Source of the DNA: Bacteroidales bacterium
GTDB taxonomy: Bacteria > Bacteroidota > Bacteroidia > Bacteroidales > Lentimicrobiaceae
Length of the DNA stretch: 64,000 nt
Assembly: GCA_016788045.1 (NCBI GenBank)
Contig: JAEUTG010000044.1
Span: 97,563-161,562 of the forward strand
Direction of reading: 5' to 3'
The translations under genes and the position numbers were made by a program. The notes below the pieces were generated by a model. That model had not been told where the DNA came from. It made no database searches and saw nothing but the letters and a program-made list of their open reading frames with translations. Below, in pieces: positions 25,559 to 34,545 of this stretch. Each line of letters starts with the position of its first letter. Positions within the stretch are counted from its first letter, which is position 1.

Positions 25559-27034
25559 ATGATCATGGAACCTAAACTGGTTGTTCACAATACCCTCAGC
25601 CGCCGCAAAGAGGTGTTTGAGCCCATCAATCCTCCCCATGTGGGTATGTATGTCTGCGGGCCAACCGTATATGGCGATGCCCACCTTGGACATGCCCGTT
25701 CGGCTATTGTCTTCGATCTGGTATTCCGTTACCTTCAGCACCTGGGCTACAAAGTGCGTTATGTGCGTAACATCACCGATGTTGGTCACCTTGAAAACGA
25801 CGCTGATTCCGGTGAAGACAAAATTGCCAAAAAAGCACGGCTTGAACAGCTTGAGCCCATGGAGGTGGTACAATACTTCACCGACCGGTACCATTCAGAT
25901 ATGGCTAAGCTCAATAACCTGAGCCCGAGTATAGAACCGAGGGCCTCCGGACACATCATTGAGCAGATCCAGATGATTGAAGACATTCTGGACAACAATC
26001 TGGCTTACGAGAGCGAAGGCTCTGTATATTTTGATGTTGAAAAATACAACAGGCAATACCATTACGGGAAACTTTCGGGCCGGGTACTCGACGACCTGAT
26101 GTCGAATACACGCGATCTTGACGGACAGGGCGAGAAACGCAACCCGTTTGATTTTGCCCTCTGGAAAAAGGCGCAGCCTGAGCACATCATGCGCTGGCCA
26201 TCGCGCTGGAGCAAGGGATTCCCCGGCTGGCACCTCGAATGTTCGGCCATGAGCGCCCGCTACCTGGGCGAACGGTTCGACATCCACGGGGGTGGCATGG
26301 ACCTGCTGTTCCCCCATCATGAATCGGAAATAGCCCAGAGTGTCGCCGCCAACGATACCGATCCGGTTAAATACTGGCTGCACAACAACATGATCACGGT
26401 GAACGGGCAGAAAATGGGAAAATCGCTGGGCAATTTCATCACCCTCGGTGAATTTTTCAGCGGCAATCACCCTTCCCTCACCCAGGCCTTCAGCCCGATG
26501 ACCATACGGTTTTTTATCCTTCAGGCCCACTACCGCAGCACACTCGATTTCTCAAACGATGCCCTGCTGGCTGCTGAAAAAGGCTACGAACGTTTTATGA
26601 AGGCCCTGAATACCCTGACCAAACTTCAGGCATCCCCGGTTTCTTCGGTTGAGGTTGAACCAATCCGTCAGAACTGCTACGATGCCATGAACGACGACTT
26701 CAACAGTCCGATGGTGATCGCCAGCCTGTTCGAAGCCGTCAGGATAATTAATTCTGTCAACGACAAAAAGGAAACACTCAACACTGCAGATCTCAACCTC
26801 CTGCGCGAAACTTTCAGTGTTTTTACCGGAGATATTCTCGGACTGAAACCCGAATCAGGATCAGGTGCAGACAATTCCGTTCTTGACGGATTGATGCAAC
26901 TGGTGCTCGATCTGCGGTTGAATGCCAAAACAGCCAAAGACTATGCAACCGCTGACAAGATCAGGGATCAGCTGTCTAAAATCGGCATCGTGGTGAAGGA
27001 TACCAAAGAAGGAGCAACCTGGGAAATGAACTGA
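25559..27034 (+). CDS. cysS: Cysteinyl-tRNA synthetase
   Basis: This class I aminoacyl-tRNA synthetase has about 490 residues. The start is ATG 25559 or ATG 25565 (MEPKLVVHNT, the usual family start); the earlier TTG 25541 overlaps the promoter box. Seen are the zinc cysteine in MYVCGPTVY, the HIGH motif as AHLGHARS, GFPGWHLECSAM, the zinc ligands in HHESE, and KMGKSLGN as the KMSKS loop. The C-terminal anticodon-binding region contains DKIRDQL. The next gene, an unrelated metallopeptidase, follows 60 nt later on the same strand. Confidence 0.96.
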   Translation: MIMEPKLVVHNTLSRRKEVFEPINPPHVGMYVCGPTVYGDAHLGHARSAIVFDLVFRYLQHLGYKVRYVRNITDVGHLENDADSGEDKIAKKARLEQLEPMEVVQYFTDRYHSDMAKLNNLSPSIEPRASGHIIEQIQMIEDILDNNLAYESEGSVYFDVEKYNRQYHYGKLSGRVLDDLMSNTRDLDGQGEKRNPFDFALWKKAQPEHIMRWPSRWSKGFPGWHLECSAMSARYLGERFDIHGGGMDLLFPHHESEIAQSVAANDTDPVKYWLHNNMITVNGQKMGKSLGNFITLGEFFSGNHPSLTQAFSPMTIRFFILQAHYRSTLDFSNDALLAAEKGYERFMKALNTLTKLQASPVSSVEVEPIRQNCYDAMNDDFNSPMVIASLFEAVRIINSVNDKKETLNTADLNLLRETFSVFTGDILGLKPESGSGADNSVLDGLMQLVLDLRLNAKTAKDYATADKIRDQLSKIGIVVKDTKEGATWEMN

Positions 27035-27094
27035 ACACCCGCATGCGCATACACAGATTAACAGATAGCCCATTCACCGAAAAACTTTCTTACC

Positions 27095-28783
27095 ATGAAA
27101 CGAACAATTCACCTGCTGCTGTCGTTAACAGCGCTTGCTCTCATCACCTTTGGTTGCAGCAATAAAAAAGAACACATGGAAAACGAACTGAGAACATTTA
27201 TTGCCCGCTGGGAACAAACCATTGAACCCTTGCAGAAAGAAGCATACACTGCTTACTGGAATGCATCCATTTCTGGAAAAGATGAGGATTATGCTGTTTC
27301 TGAGCAGCTGCAACTGAAGCTGAACAGCATTTTCACCAACAAGGAAGATTTTGCCCTACTTAAAAAGATCAGAGAATCGGGTTCAGTTTCCGATACTTTG
27401 CTCAAGCGGCAACTCGAAGTGCTTTACAACCAGTACCTTGGAAACCAGATTGATACCAGCCTTCTGGCAAAGCGTATCAAAATGGAAGTCGAAATCGAAA
27501 AGAAATACTCGAATTTCAGGGCAGAGGTAAATGGCAAAAAACTCACCGACAACGATGTTGAAGAGATACTCAAGACTTCAACCAACAGCGCCGAACTGCA
27601 GGCAGCATGGGAAGGGCACAAAAAGATCGGTGAACTGGTATCAGCAGACATCATCGCACTGGTTAAAACCCGTAATGAAATTGCGAAAGAACTCGGATTC
27701 AGCAATTACCACGCCATGAGCCTCGAACTCAGTGAGCAGAATCCGGATGACATCAGTAAGCTGTTCGACGAACTCGACGACCTGACCCGCGATGCCTTTG
27801 CCGGCCTGAAAGATGAGATAGATACTTACCTCGCAGCCAGACTCAGCATCTCTAAAGATCAGCTGATGCCATGGCATTACCAGAACCGTTTCTTCCAGGA
27901 AGCACCGGCCATCTACAGTGTTGACCTCGACAAATACTACAAAAATCAGAGCATCGAGAAACTGACCTCCGATTATTACACCAGCATCGGGCTCGACATT
28001 TCGGATATGCTTGCCAACAGCGATCTGTACGAAAAACCGGGGAAAAATCAGCATGCCTACTGCATCGACATCGATAACGCCGGTGATGTAAGGATCCTGT
28101 GCAACATCAAACCCAATTACAATTGGATGAATACCATGCTGCATGAATTCGGACATGGTGTTTACGATAAGTACATTGACCGCAACCTGCCCTTCAGCCT
28201 GCGCAACCCGGCTCATACATTTACTACTGAGGCCATTGCCATGATGTTTGGCCGAATGGGCTCCAACCCACAGTGGATGAGGGACATGGGACTGATCGAC
28301 TCTGTTGAACAGGCTGCCATTACCACAGAAAGCAACAGGATTCTCCGCCTTGAACAACTCACCTTCAGCCGCTGGGCTCAGGTGATGTACCGCTTCGAAA
28401 AATCACTCTACGAAAACCCCGGGCAGGATCTGAATGCCCTCTGGTGGGACCTTGTTGAAAAGTATCAGCTCATCAAACGCCCTGCCGGACGCAATCTTCC
28501 CGACTGGGCCAGTAAGATTCACATTGCTACATCACCTTGCTACTACCACAATTACCTGCTGGGTGAATTGCTGGCTTCCCAGCTGAACCATTATATTTCA
28601 ACCAGAATCATCGGCGCTGAAAATGTTATGAACCAGAGTTTCTTCGGCAACAAGGAAACCGGGCATTTCCTCACCGAAAAAGTATTTATGCCGGGAGCCC
28701 GTTTCTATTGGAACGATATGATTGAAAAAGCTACAGGAGAAAAGCTGACAGCCCGTTATTACGCTGAACAGTTTGTGAACTGA
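27095..28783 (+). CDS. M3/M2-type zinc metallopeptidase lipoprotein
   Basis: The 562-residue protein has a lipoprotein signal (ITFGC, Cys21). The helical body is typical of the thimet-oligopeptidase/ACE clan. The zinc site is H350-E-F-G-H354 with the third ligand Glu379 in TFTTEAIAMMFG, a spacing typical of clan MA(E) families M3 and M2. The WNASISG.DEDY segment near residue 50 also resembles the N-terminus of M2 peptidyl-dipeptidases. A role in degrading peptides in the periplasm is inferred. It has its own terminator. Confidence 0.85.
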   Translation: MKRTIHLLLSLTALALITFGCSNKKEHMENELRTFIARWEQTIEPLQKEAYTAYWNASISGKDEDYAVSEQLQLKLNSIFTNKEDFALLKKIRESGSVSDTLLKRQLEVLYNQYLGNQIDTSLLAKRIKMEVEIEKKYSNFRAEVNGKKLTDNDVEEILKTSTNSAELQAAWEGHKKIGELVSADIIALVKTRNEIAKELGFSNYHAMSLELSEQNPDDISKLFDELDDLTRDAFAGLKDEIDTYLAARLSISKDQLMPWHYQNRFFQEAPAIYSVDLDKYYKNQSIEKLTSDYYTSIGLDISDMLANSDLYEKPGKNQHAYCIDIDNAGDVRILCNIKPNYNWMNTMLHEFGHGVYDKYIDRNLPFSLRNPAHTFTTEAIAMMFGRMGSNPQWMRDMGLIDSVEQAAITTESNRILRLEQLTFSRWAQVMYRFEKSLYENPGQDLNALWWDLVEKYQLIKRPAGRNLPDWASKIHIATSPCYYHNYLLGELLASQLNHYISTRIIGAENVMNQSFFGNKETGHFLTEKVFMPGARFYWNDMIEKATGEKLTARYYAEQFVN

Positions 28784-28806
28784 TTTTATCTTTTAAAAAG
28801 TTTATC

Positions 28807-28839
28807 ATGCCCGGCACCTGAATATGCCGGGCATTTTTA
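28807..28839 (+). terminator. Rho-independent terminator
   Basis: Ten-bp stem (atgcccggca with tgccgggcat), 8-nt loop, then ttttta, 24 nt after the peptidase stop. Confidence 0.88.
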
Positions 28840-29007
28840 TGGTTGATTGCTCCGGCTAAAGCTGTTCATTCACACTCATTTTGCTGTTTAACTGTCATTT
28901 TTGACGATTCACCACCCCTATTCCGCCGTTCACAGATTTATATTTTCCCGCTCAGGTTTTTCGTTGCAATTTTGCCTCGTTAAAAAGTTATTGTAACCGG
29001 CATTTTT

Positions 29008-29023
29008 TTGGCACGGTATTTTC
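29008..29023 (+). promoter_or_regulatory. Weak sigma-54-like promoter
   Basis: TTGGCAC, five bases, then TTTC. The -24 GG is present but the -12 GC of the consensus is TC. It lies 36 nt before ATG 29059. Confidence 0.3.
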
Positions 29024-29058
29024 AGAAGAAATCAGACAAGAAATAAAAACGCAAAACC

Positions 29059-29793
29059 ATGAAACGCATTCACAAATCCACCCTGCTGCTATCCGTAATA
29101 GCCCTCACAATGTTCATGACCTCCTGCGAGGTTGACTCATGGCACAACATCCGCGGCAGCGGTCCGGTGGTAAGCGAAACCCGTGAGGTACCCATTCACC
29201 GCGACATTTATGTTTCAGTACCGGCAGAGGTTTACATCTATCAGAGTCCTTATCAGGAACTTACCCTGGAAGCACAGTCCAATGTACTTGATGCTATCGA
29301 GACCTATGTTGAAGACAGTGAGCTGAAAATCAGGCTCGAAGACGGGGCTGGCCTTGGTTCTCATGAAACCATCAGAATTTATATCTCTTCGGCCATGTTC
29401 AACTCCATCCGGCTGTCCGGTTCTGTTGACCTGTATTCCGAAACTTCCATTGTGACCGATGTACTGGATGTGAGTATTTCCGGATCAGGAAAGGTTGACC
29501 TGGCCGTGGTTGCCAATGAAGTAAGGGCATCCATTTCAGGCAGTGGCAACATGTGGCTCGAAGGATCAACCATCAATCAGGAACTGACAATTTCCGGATC
29601 GGGCAACATATACAGCTTTGGCCTCGACAGCGAAACTGCAGATGTCAGCATCAGCGGATCAGGAGAAGCGGAAGTGAGGGTTGAAGAATTTATGAAAGCC
29701 CGTATCAGCGGCAGCGGAAGTGTTTACTACAAAGGCTATCCCGAAATTGATGGTAAAGTTTCCGGCTCAGGTAACATCGTGAATGTCAATTAA
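29059..29793 (+). CDS. GIN-domain (DUF2807) lipoprotein
   Basis: The 244-residue protein has a lipoprotein signal ending MTSC (Cys23). The mature part is a right-handed beta-helix-like GIN domain, marked by repeated (I/V)SGSG motifs about 20 residues apart (ISGSGKVDL, ISGSGNMWL, ISGSGNIYS, ISGSGEAEV, ISGSGSVYY, VSGSGNIVN). The family is widespread in Bacteroidota and annotated as a putative adhesin head, without a proven role. It is monocistronic with a terminator after it. Confidence 0.92.
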   Translation: MKRIHKSTLLLSVIALTMFMTSCEVDSWHNIRGSGPVVSETREVPIHRDIYVSVPAEVYIYQSPYQELTLEAQSNVLDAIETYVEDSELKIRLEDGAGLGSHETIRIYISSAMFNSIRLSGSVDLYSETSIVTDVLDVSISGSGKVDLAVVANEVRASISGSGNMWLEGSTINQELTISGSGNIYSFGLDSETADVSISGSGEAEVRVEEFMKARISGSGSVYYKGYPEIDGKVSGSGNIVNVN

Positions 29794-29881
29794 TACGCTT
29801 GGTTTACTCAGTGCCGGACAGGAGATTTCACCTCAGGGTGCCGGCACACCCGATCTCATTTTTGGTTAATATATACTCTCC

Positions 29882-29912
29882 CTCCCGGTAATTCTGCCGG
29901 GAGCTTTTTTTT
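29882..29912 (+). terminator. Rho-independent terminator
   Basis: Seven-bp GC-rich stem (ctcccgg with ccgggag) followed by a T8 run, after the GIN-domain gene. Confidence 0.85.
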
Positions 29913-29973
29913 CTGAGCCGGGATGAATAAATGCATGAAGATTCAGCAACGGTATTCATCCGCCACTTTATCA

Positions 29974-31386
29974 TCAATTGGCGCCACTGCTGAACATGAG
30001 TTTGATCCTTCCCTCTGCACCGATAAATGGCTTTACACCTTCCGGTGTTATCAGAATACGGCCAATGGCCAGCCTGTTCACCTGCCCTGAAAGTGTAACA
30101 CCTTCTGCGATCCTGTATGACCTGAGGTTGTTGTTAAGTTCTTCCTGCAGTACTTTCAGGTCTTTTGCAAGTGGCCACGCCATTTGTCTGGCAATCATAT
30201 TGCGGAAACCACCCTGGTAAATCCAGGCAGCTGACTTTATGAGTACATTCCTGGTAGAAAGATCGAAATCAAAATCATTGAGCACCAGGGTCGAGTCCTG
30301 CGCCCTGAAAGCAGGTACTCCCTTGAAATAAATGGTACCCCTGAAACTGCCTGAAAGGGTGGTTGCAGCCACCAGCTGCCCGTTGCTGCCATATATTTCT
30401 ATGTCTTCAACACGAACACTACGCCGTCCTTCTGTAAATGTCTGCCCTGAAAGGTACTTTTTTGCCTGAGTGTTAATTTCAGTAAATGGAATATCAACCG
30501 ATGAATTGATAATCACTTTGTCATCAATATCGTTGCTGATCTGCAGCTTCGGTAAGGGACCTGAAGGCAAAACTGCCGGTTTCTGACCGACATAGGATTC
30601 AATGACCGATTTCACCCCGCTCCTGTGCCTGATCATCCCTCCGGAAGCAGTAACCGGTGATGCATAGAAACCCTCAGGTTGAATCTTCAGCCATACATTG
30701 TATTCTTCATTCAGACAAACCGGCTGATTCAATGTTTTCCAGGCCTCCAGGGCACTTGTTTTCAGATCAAAATAGTCTTTTACACTTTCATCGATGGTTT
30801 TTCCCATGGATTTGAGATTGCTCTGAAGGATGAGATCGGCAACAAACTTCACCGGGATATTCAATCCGCCGACCTTAACTACCGGATCAGTCAGCCATTC
30901 ATAACCATCGCTCTCCGTTTTGGTGGTGAGGCTCCAGTCGGGATTGAGGGTGACCGCTGTTTTGAACTTCAATGCCAGTGCACCGTTTAATTCCCGGTAA
31001 TCTGACAGGGAAATCCCGAATTTATCAACCTTAAAACCGGCCTTGATCCATATTTTAAGTGGAACACGGTAACTCAGCACATTGTTGTTCATGTTTAACG
31101 AAATCTCACCCTGTTTCCAGGCCTTTACCATAAGATTATCGCCTCCGTTGTCTTCAAGGCTGTTATCTTCATACACCAGGCCGGTAAACTGCTTGTTGAC
31201 CTCGCGCTGGATATCTGAAATTTTTGCTTCGGTGGTAAATCCGATTACCGAAGGCGAAGTTTTGATCACATCCGGCAGATAGGATTCAGCAGGTTTCTCA
31301 ACTTTCAAGGTTGAACAGGATGTTATGCCCAGCAAAAACATGACTGCTGTTTGAAAGCAGGCAATGTGGATGACCTTTCTAATCAT
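29974..31386 (-). CDS. DUF4403 family lipoprotein
   Basis: The 470-residue protein has a lipoprotein signal ending ITSC (Cys24). The body is two long beta-rich halves with the sequence character of DUF4403, a Bacteroidota/Proteobacteria envelope family: IPVKFVADLILQS, SVDIPFTEINTQAKKYL.GQTF, and a C-terminal GRILITPEGVKPFI.AEG.I. Function is unknown; the fold is thought to be lipid-binding-like, which is not testable here. It starts 4 nt after the stop of the upstream exonuclease gene, suggesting one operon. Confidence 0.85.
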   Translation of the reverse strand: MIRKVIHIACFQTAVMFLLGITSCSTLKVEKPAESYLPDVIKTSPSVIGFTTEAKISDIQREVNKQFTGLVYEDNSLEDNGGDNLMVKAWKQGEISLNMNNNVLSYRVPLKIWIKAGFKVDKFGISLSDYRELNGALALKFKTAVTLNPDWSLTTKTESDGYEWLTDPVVKVGGLNIPVKFVADLILQSNLKSMGKTIDESVKDYFDLKTSALEAWKTLNQPVCLNEEYNVWLKIQPEGFYASPVTASGGMIRHRSGVKSVIESYVGQKPAVLPSGPLPKLQISNDIDDKVIINSSVDIPFTEINTQAKKYLSGQTFTEGRRSVRVEDIEIYGSNGQLVAATTLSGSFRGTIYFKGVPAFRAQDSTLVLNDFDFDLSTRNVLIKSAAWIYQGGFRNMIARQMAWPLAKDLKVLQEELNNNLRSYRIAEGVTLSGQVNRLAIGRILITPEGVKPFIGAEGRIKLMFSSGAN

Positions 31387-31390
31387 GGGT

Positions 31391-32737
31391 TCACGAAAAT
31401 TCCTGGTTGTTTACTCTGAGGATTTTGGTCCGGGGATTCTTTTTCAGGTAAATCCGGATAATCTGCTGTGTGTCACGGTTATCATCATAATGGCTGATAC
31501 AATCGTGCAGGCCATCAATGCCGGCACCGGTATTTTCGGTAAACCCGAAGCCAATGTACCTGCCTCCGGCAATTTTTACCACCGCGGCTTCTTCTTTGCT
31601 GCGACCCTTTTCCACGATAAAAAAGTCGGGATGACTAAATCCGGAGAGGCGGATGGCGGCCTCTGCCCTGCGGTTGTAACTTTCAGGACTTTCCTTGCCT
31701 GTACAGGCCCCGCGGCATTGCCTGATGCCAAAGTGAAAACAGGCCCCTTCGGTTTCATAAAGGCCGCAGAGTTTCTGACATAACTCAAACTTTGAAACCA
31801 GCCCATGCAGGTAATTGCGGGCATGTTCCTGAGTAGTAAAAGAGGTTACCGGTTGATGGCCGTTCAGGTTTTTTCCGATGTAAAGTCTCAGGTACCCCTG
31901 ATCATCGGTATAACTGAACAGCCCGGAACTAAAGACTGACCTTCGCTGGGTGCGGTTAAAAACGGGCTTGTGTTTTTTAATTTCCGATGATTCAAGCAGC
32001 AATGCAACCAGTTCGCTTCCCGTAACTTCATAGCTGACCGAAGCAATACGGCTGCGCATTTCAACGGCCTTTACCGTATCGTTGTTGCGGAAATGCTGCA
32101 ACAAACGCTCATAGATGTTTTTACTCTTGCCGATATAGATCACTTTGCCACGTTCATCGTGAAGATAGTAAACGCCGGTTTCTTCCGGAACATCCTTAAT
32201 CAGATCGGGTACCGTATCACCCTTCTGCTTCTCAATAGCCGGCCTGTCTGCCTGAAGCAACAGCTCCAGCAGGCGGGTAGTGGCCAGGGCATCTCCGGCA
32301 GCACGGTGCCTGTTTTCAATCCTGATTCCCAGCTCCTGGCAAAGTTTACCGAGACTGTAAGACTGTTTTCCCGGCAACAGCTTCCGGCTCATTTTAACGG
32401 TACAGATTGTGGGCTTGCGGTAATTGTAACCCAGCCGTTTGAATTCATGCCTTATAAAATTATAATCGAACGCAGCGTTGTGCCCGACAAATGTTGCCCC
32501 TTCTGTCATTTCAACAATCTTGCGGGCTACTTCAAAAAATCGCGGGGCTCCAGCCACCATCTCGTTGGTAATACCGGTGAGGCGGGTAATCATATAGGGG
32601 ATCGGTTGCTCAGGATTGATCAGGGTGCTGAACTCATCCACAATCCGGGAGCCGTCGTGCAAATAAATGGCTATCTCGGTCAACCTTTCGCTGACAAAAC
32701 TACCACCTGTCGTTTCAACATCTATTACCGCATACAT
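31391..32737 (-). CDS. DEDDh exonuclease fused to GIY-YIG (UvrC-like) endonuclease
   Basis: Start ATG 32737 (MYAVIDVETTG) is preferred over ATG 32776, because the -7 box at 32744-32751 places transcription start right at 32737. The product has 448 residues. The N-terminal ~170 residues are a DnaQ-like 3'-5' exonuclease (DVETTG, VGHNAAFDYNF, HRAAGDALAT). A GIY-YIG domain like that of UvrC/Cho follows (GVYYLHD, VIYIGKSKNIYERLLQHF), then a region with CQKLCGLYETEGACFHF and CRGACTG cysteines. The fusion is known in Bacteroidota and Actinobacteria and is thought to act in DNA repair. It probably shares a transcript with the DUF4403 gene. Confidence 0.9.
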   Translation of the reverse strand: MYAVIDVETTGGSFVSERLTEIAIYLHDGSRIVDEFSTLINPEQPIPYMITRLTGITNEMVAGAPRFFEVARKIVEMTEGATFVGHNAAFDYNFIRHEFKRLGYNYRKPTICTVKMSRKLLPGKQSYSLGKLCQELGIRIENRHRAAGDALATTRLLELLLQADRPAIEKQKGDTVPDLIKDVPEETGVYYLHDERGKVIYIGKSKNIYERLLQHFRNNDTVKAVEMRSRIASVSYEVTGSELVALLLESSEIKKHKPVFNRTQRRSVFSSGLFSYTDDQGYLRLYIGKNLNGHQPVTSFTTQEHARNYLHGLVSKFELCQKLCGLYETEGACFHFGIRQCRGACTGKESPESYNRRAEAAIRLSGFSHPDFFIVEKGRSKEEAAVVKIAGGRYIGFGFTENTGAGIDGLHDCISHYDDNRDTQQIIRIYLKKNPRTKILRVNNQEFS

Positions 32738-32743
32738 ACTTTG

Positions 32744-32751
32744 CAAATGTA
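32744..32751 (-). promoter_or_regulatory. -7 box (TACATTTG), leaderless start
   Basis: TAnnTTTG match on the minus strand, seven bases before ATG 32737, with TTTG about 22 nt further upstream. It decides the start of the exonuclease gene. Confidence 0.65.
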
Positions 32752-32901
32752 AATACCTTTCGGGCTTTCTCCGCAAACCGGGTCAATATTTATCACCTTG
32801 CATCGCATGGCTGTAATTCTTCAGGGGCCTTCATACAAGCTCTGGTGTTTGATAACCTTTCCGAATATCTCCCGGCACCAGGCCTGTTACATAGCTATCC
32901 A

Positions 32902-32934
32902 ATCAAAAGGGCCGCCGCAATTGCGACAGCCCTT
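32902..32934 (-). terminator. Terminator of hsp20
   Basis: Hairpin aagggc...gcaattgc...gccctt followed on the minus strand by ttttgatt, 28 nt after the hsp20 stop. Confidence 0.7.
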
Positions 32935-32961
32935 CATTTCATTTTGGAAGCGAAACCCAGA

Positions 32962-33393
32962 TTAGCTGATCTCAATCTGCTTGGCTGGCTTCACTTTGGC
33001 CTCTTCCCTTTTGGGGATGGTGATATTCAGCACTCCATTGCTGTGGGTAGCTGCTATCTTATCCGATTCTACCGACTGCGGCAGACTGAAAGAACGGCGG
33101 AATGAGGTGTAACTGAACTCACGACGCATATAGCGCTCATCTTTATCCTCATTCTTTGCTTCTTTCTCCGATGAAATGGTCAGAACATTGTTTTCAAGAT
33201 GAATGTTGAAATCACCCTTTTCGAGGCCCGGAGCCGCGACTTCGATGCGGAAATCCTCTTTGCCCTCTATGATGTTGACAGAAGGCATGTTGATACCGGT
33301 CTGAAATTCAAAAAGATTGGGTAAATAATCTTTTCCGAAAAATTCATCCACAATGCTCGGGAAGAAACTTTTGCTTTTCAAAATTGGTAACAT
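32962..33393 (-). CDS. hsp20: Small heat-shock protein (Hsp20/alpha-crystallin)
   Basis: The 143-residue protein has a short N-terminal arm (FFPSIVDEFFG), a central alpha-crystallin domain from ~35 (PSVNIIEGKEDFRIEVAAPGL, ENNVLTIS) and the conserved GVLNITIPK near the C-terminus. An I-x-I-like tail (QIEIS) closes it. It is an ATP-independent holdase preventing aggregation of unfolded proteins in the cytoplasm. It is monocistronic, with a terminator after it and a strong Shine-Dalgarno sequence before it, which is uncommon in Bacteroidota. Confidence 0.95.
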   Translation of the reverse strand: MLPILKSKSFFPSIVDEFFGKDYLPNLFEFQTGINMPSVNIIEGKEDFRIEVAAPGLEKGDFNIHLENNVLTISSEKEAKNEDKDERYMRREFSYTSFRRSFSLPQSVESDKIAATHSNGVLNITIPKREEAKVKPAKQIEIS

Positions 33394-33400
33394 GGTTTAA

Positions 33401-33406
33401 CCCTCC
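33401..33406 (-). promoter_or_regulatory. Strong ribosome binding site GGAGGG of hsp20
   Basis: GGAGGG lies seven bases before ATG on the minus strand. Other starts in this window rarely show such a motif. Confidence 0.6.
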
Positions 33407-33523
33407 ATTTTTTAGTTTAACTTAGGTTTTCGTTATGGGTTCTTCAAAATTTGTACCAGAGAGAAAATCTGGCTCTTTTAGCTTTAAACACTGTCATTTT
33501 GTCCGAATATTTGTTGTTTCACA

Positions 33524-33553
33524 GCAAAAAGGCGCCATTATGGCGCCTTTTTG
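33524..33553 (-). terminator. Terminator of udk (symmetrical)
   Basis: Twelve-bp perfect stem (aaaaaggcgcca with tggcgccttttt), 3-nt loop and a T-run on both strands. It is placed 35 nt after the udk stop. Confidence 0.85.
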
Positions 33554-33572
33554 TTAATTTTACATTTTTCAG

Positions 33573-33609
33573 GATGAATCTGAAGCTTCAGGAAAGCTTC
33601 AGATTCATC
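33573..33609 (-). other. 15-bp hairpin spanning the udk stop codon
   Basis: Positions 33573-33587 and 33595-33609 are a perfect 15-bp inverted repeat (gatgaatctgaagct). The udk stop codon lies in the 7-nt loop and the last codons form one arm. It has no T-tract of its own. Confidence 0.7.
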
Positions 33610-34202
33610 TTAATGCGTGAGGTAAGGATATCGATGGCCACGTGGTTCGCTCCGCCCTGAGGCACGATGATATCGGCGTACCTTTTTGTGGGCTCGATAA
33701 ACTGAAGGTGCATCGGTTTCACATATTTATCGTAGTGATCCAGTACCTGGGTAAAGGAGCGCCCCCTTTCCTCAATATCGCGGCGGATGATCCGCATCAG
33801 ACGGTCGTCAGCATCTGCATCCACAAAGACCTTGATGTCCATGCGTTCGCGGAGCCGGGGATTCGACATAATGAGGATTCCTTCCACAATCACCACTTCG
33901 CGTGGCTGCACCGGAATGGTCTCCTTGGCCCTTGCACAGGTAAGGTAACTGTAGATCGGCATTCCGATGGTCTCGCCCTCCCTGAGCATGTCAAGGTGTT
34001 TGATCAGCAGGTTAAACTCAATGGACGATGGATGGTCGAAATTGATTTTCGCCCTTTCTTCGGGGCTGAGATGCCCGTTGTCTTTGTAATAAGAGTCTTG
34101 CGGAAGAATGGAAACCGAATCTTTCGGCAGTTTTTTTACGATCTGCTTTACAACGGTTGACTTACCACAACCGGATCCACCGGCAATTCCGATAATGAGC
34201 AT
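33588..34202 (-). CDS. udk: Uridine kinase
   Basis: Start ATG 34202 (MLIIGIAGGSGCGKST) places the P-loop at residues ~6-15 as in the family; an upstream in-frame ATG at 34310 would add 36 unsupported residues. The 204-residue enzyme phosphorylates uridine and cytidine to UMP/CMP in pyrimidine salvage. Visible motifs are GSGCGKST, PQDSYYKD, NFDHPSSIEF, MPIYSYLTCAR, VVIVEGILI and RRDIEERGR. It is followed by two hairpins, one overlapping its stop. Confidence 0.95.
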   Translation of the reverse strand: MLIIGIAGGSGCGKSTVVKQIVKKLPKDSVSILPQDSYYKDNGHLSPEERAKINFDHPSSIEFNLLIKHLDMLREGETIGMPIYSYLTCARAKETIPVQPREVVIVEGILIMSNPRLRERMDIKVFVDADADDRLMRIIRRDIEERGRSFTQVLDHYDKYVKPMHLQFIEPTKRYADIIVPQGGANHVAIDILTSRIKMNLKLS

Positions 34203-34451
34203 GCTTGAAGGTATTGGATTGGGGGTAAAAATAGAAAAAAAAGAGTTTGGGAATGGTGATAGAATGGAATGATCCTGCGGACGAGTGCTCACAGATGGCA
34301 TCGTTACCATCTATGAGTCAGCTGGCCTGATTCTGCCCTGATTCCTCCGCTTTACTACTGGTCAACCCAGATTCTTTCCTAAAGCTTTACCTGCGACGAT
34401 TTAGACCCTATTTTTGTAATCTGAGAATCTTTGAATCCTTGCCCTTCCACA

Positions 34452-34510
34452 AGCCTGCCTGTATGTACAATTATTCCCTAATGATTGTTTTAGTTACAGG
34501 CAGACAGGCT
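34452..34510. repeat. Interrupted palindrome of the 'gcctgcctg/caggcagacaggc' family
   Basis: The arms 'agcctgcctgta' and 'ttacaggcagacaggct' lie in the 343-bp gene-free interval 34203-34545, just downstream of the OadB gene's stop. Related palindromes occur at 7261, 14683, 25283, 60878, 61010, 62773 and 62831. Nothing else recognisable lies in the interval. Confidence 0.55.
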
Positions 34511-34545
34511 CAGGGTAAAAATCTTTGAATTCTTCCAATGGCAAC

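Noticed and set aside
25895..26530. 211-codon open frame on the minus strand inside cysS
   Set aside because: Antisense shadow of an intact synthetase; no domain, signal or promoter.
27641..28357. 238-codon open frame on the minus strand inside the metallopeptidase gene
   Set aside because: Antisense to the HExxH region of a clear gene; no recognisable features.
32093..32752. 219-codon open frame antisense to the exonuclease gene
   Set aside because: Shadow frame; the sense gene has intact exonuclease and GIY-YIG motifs.
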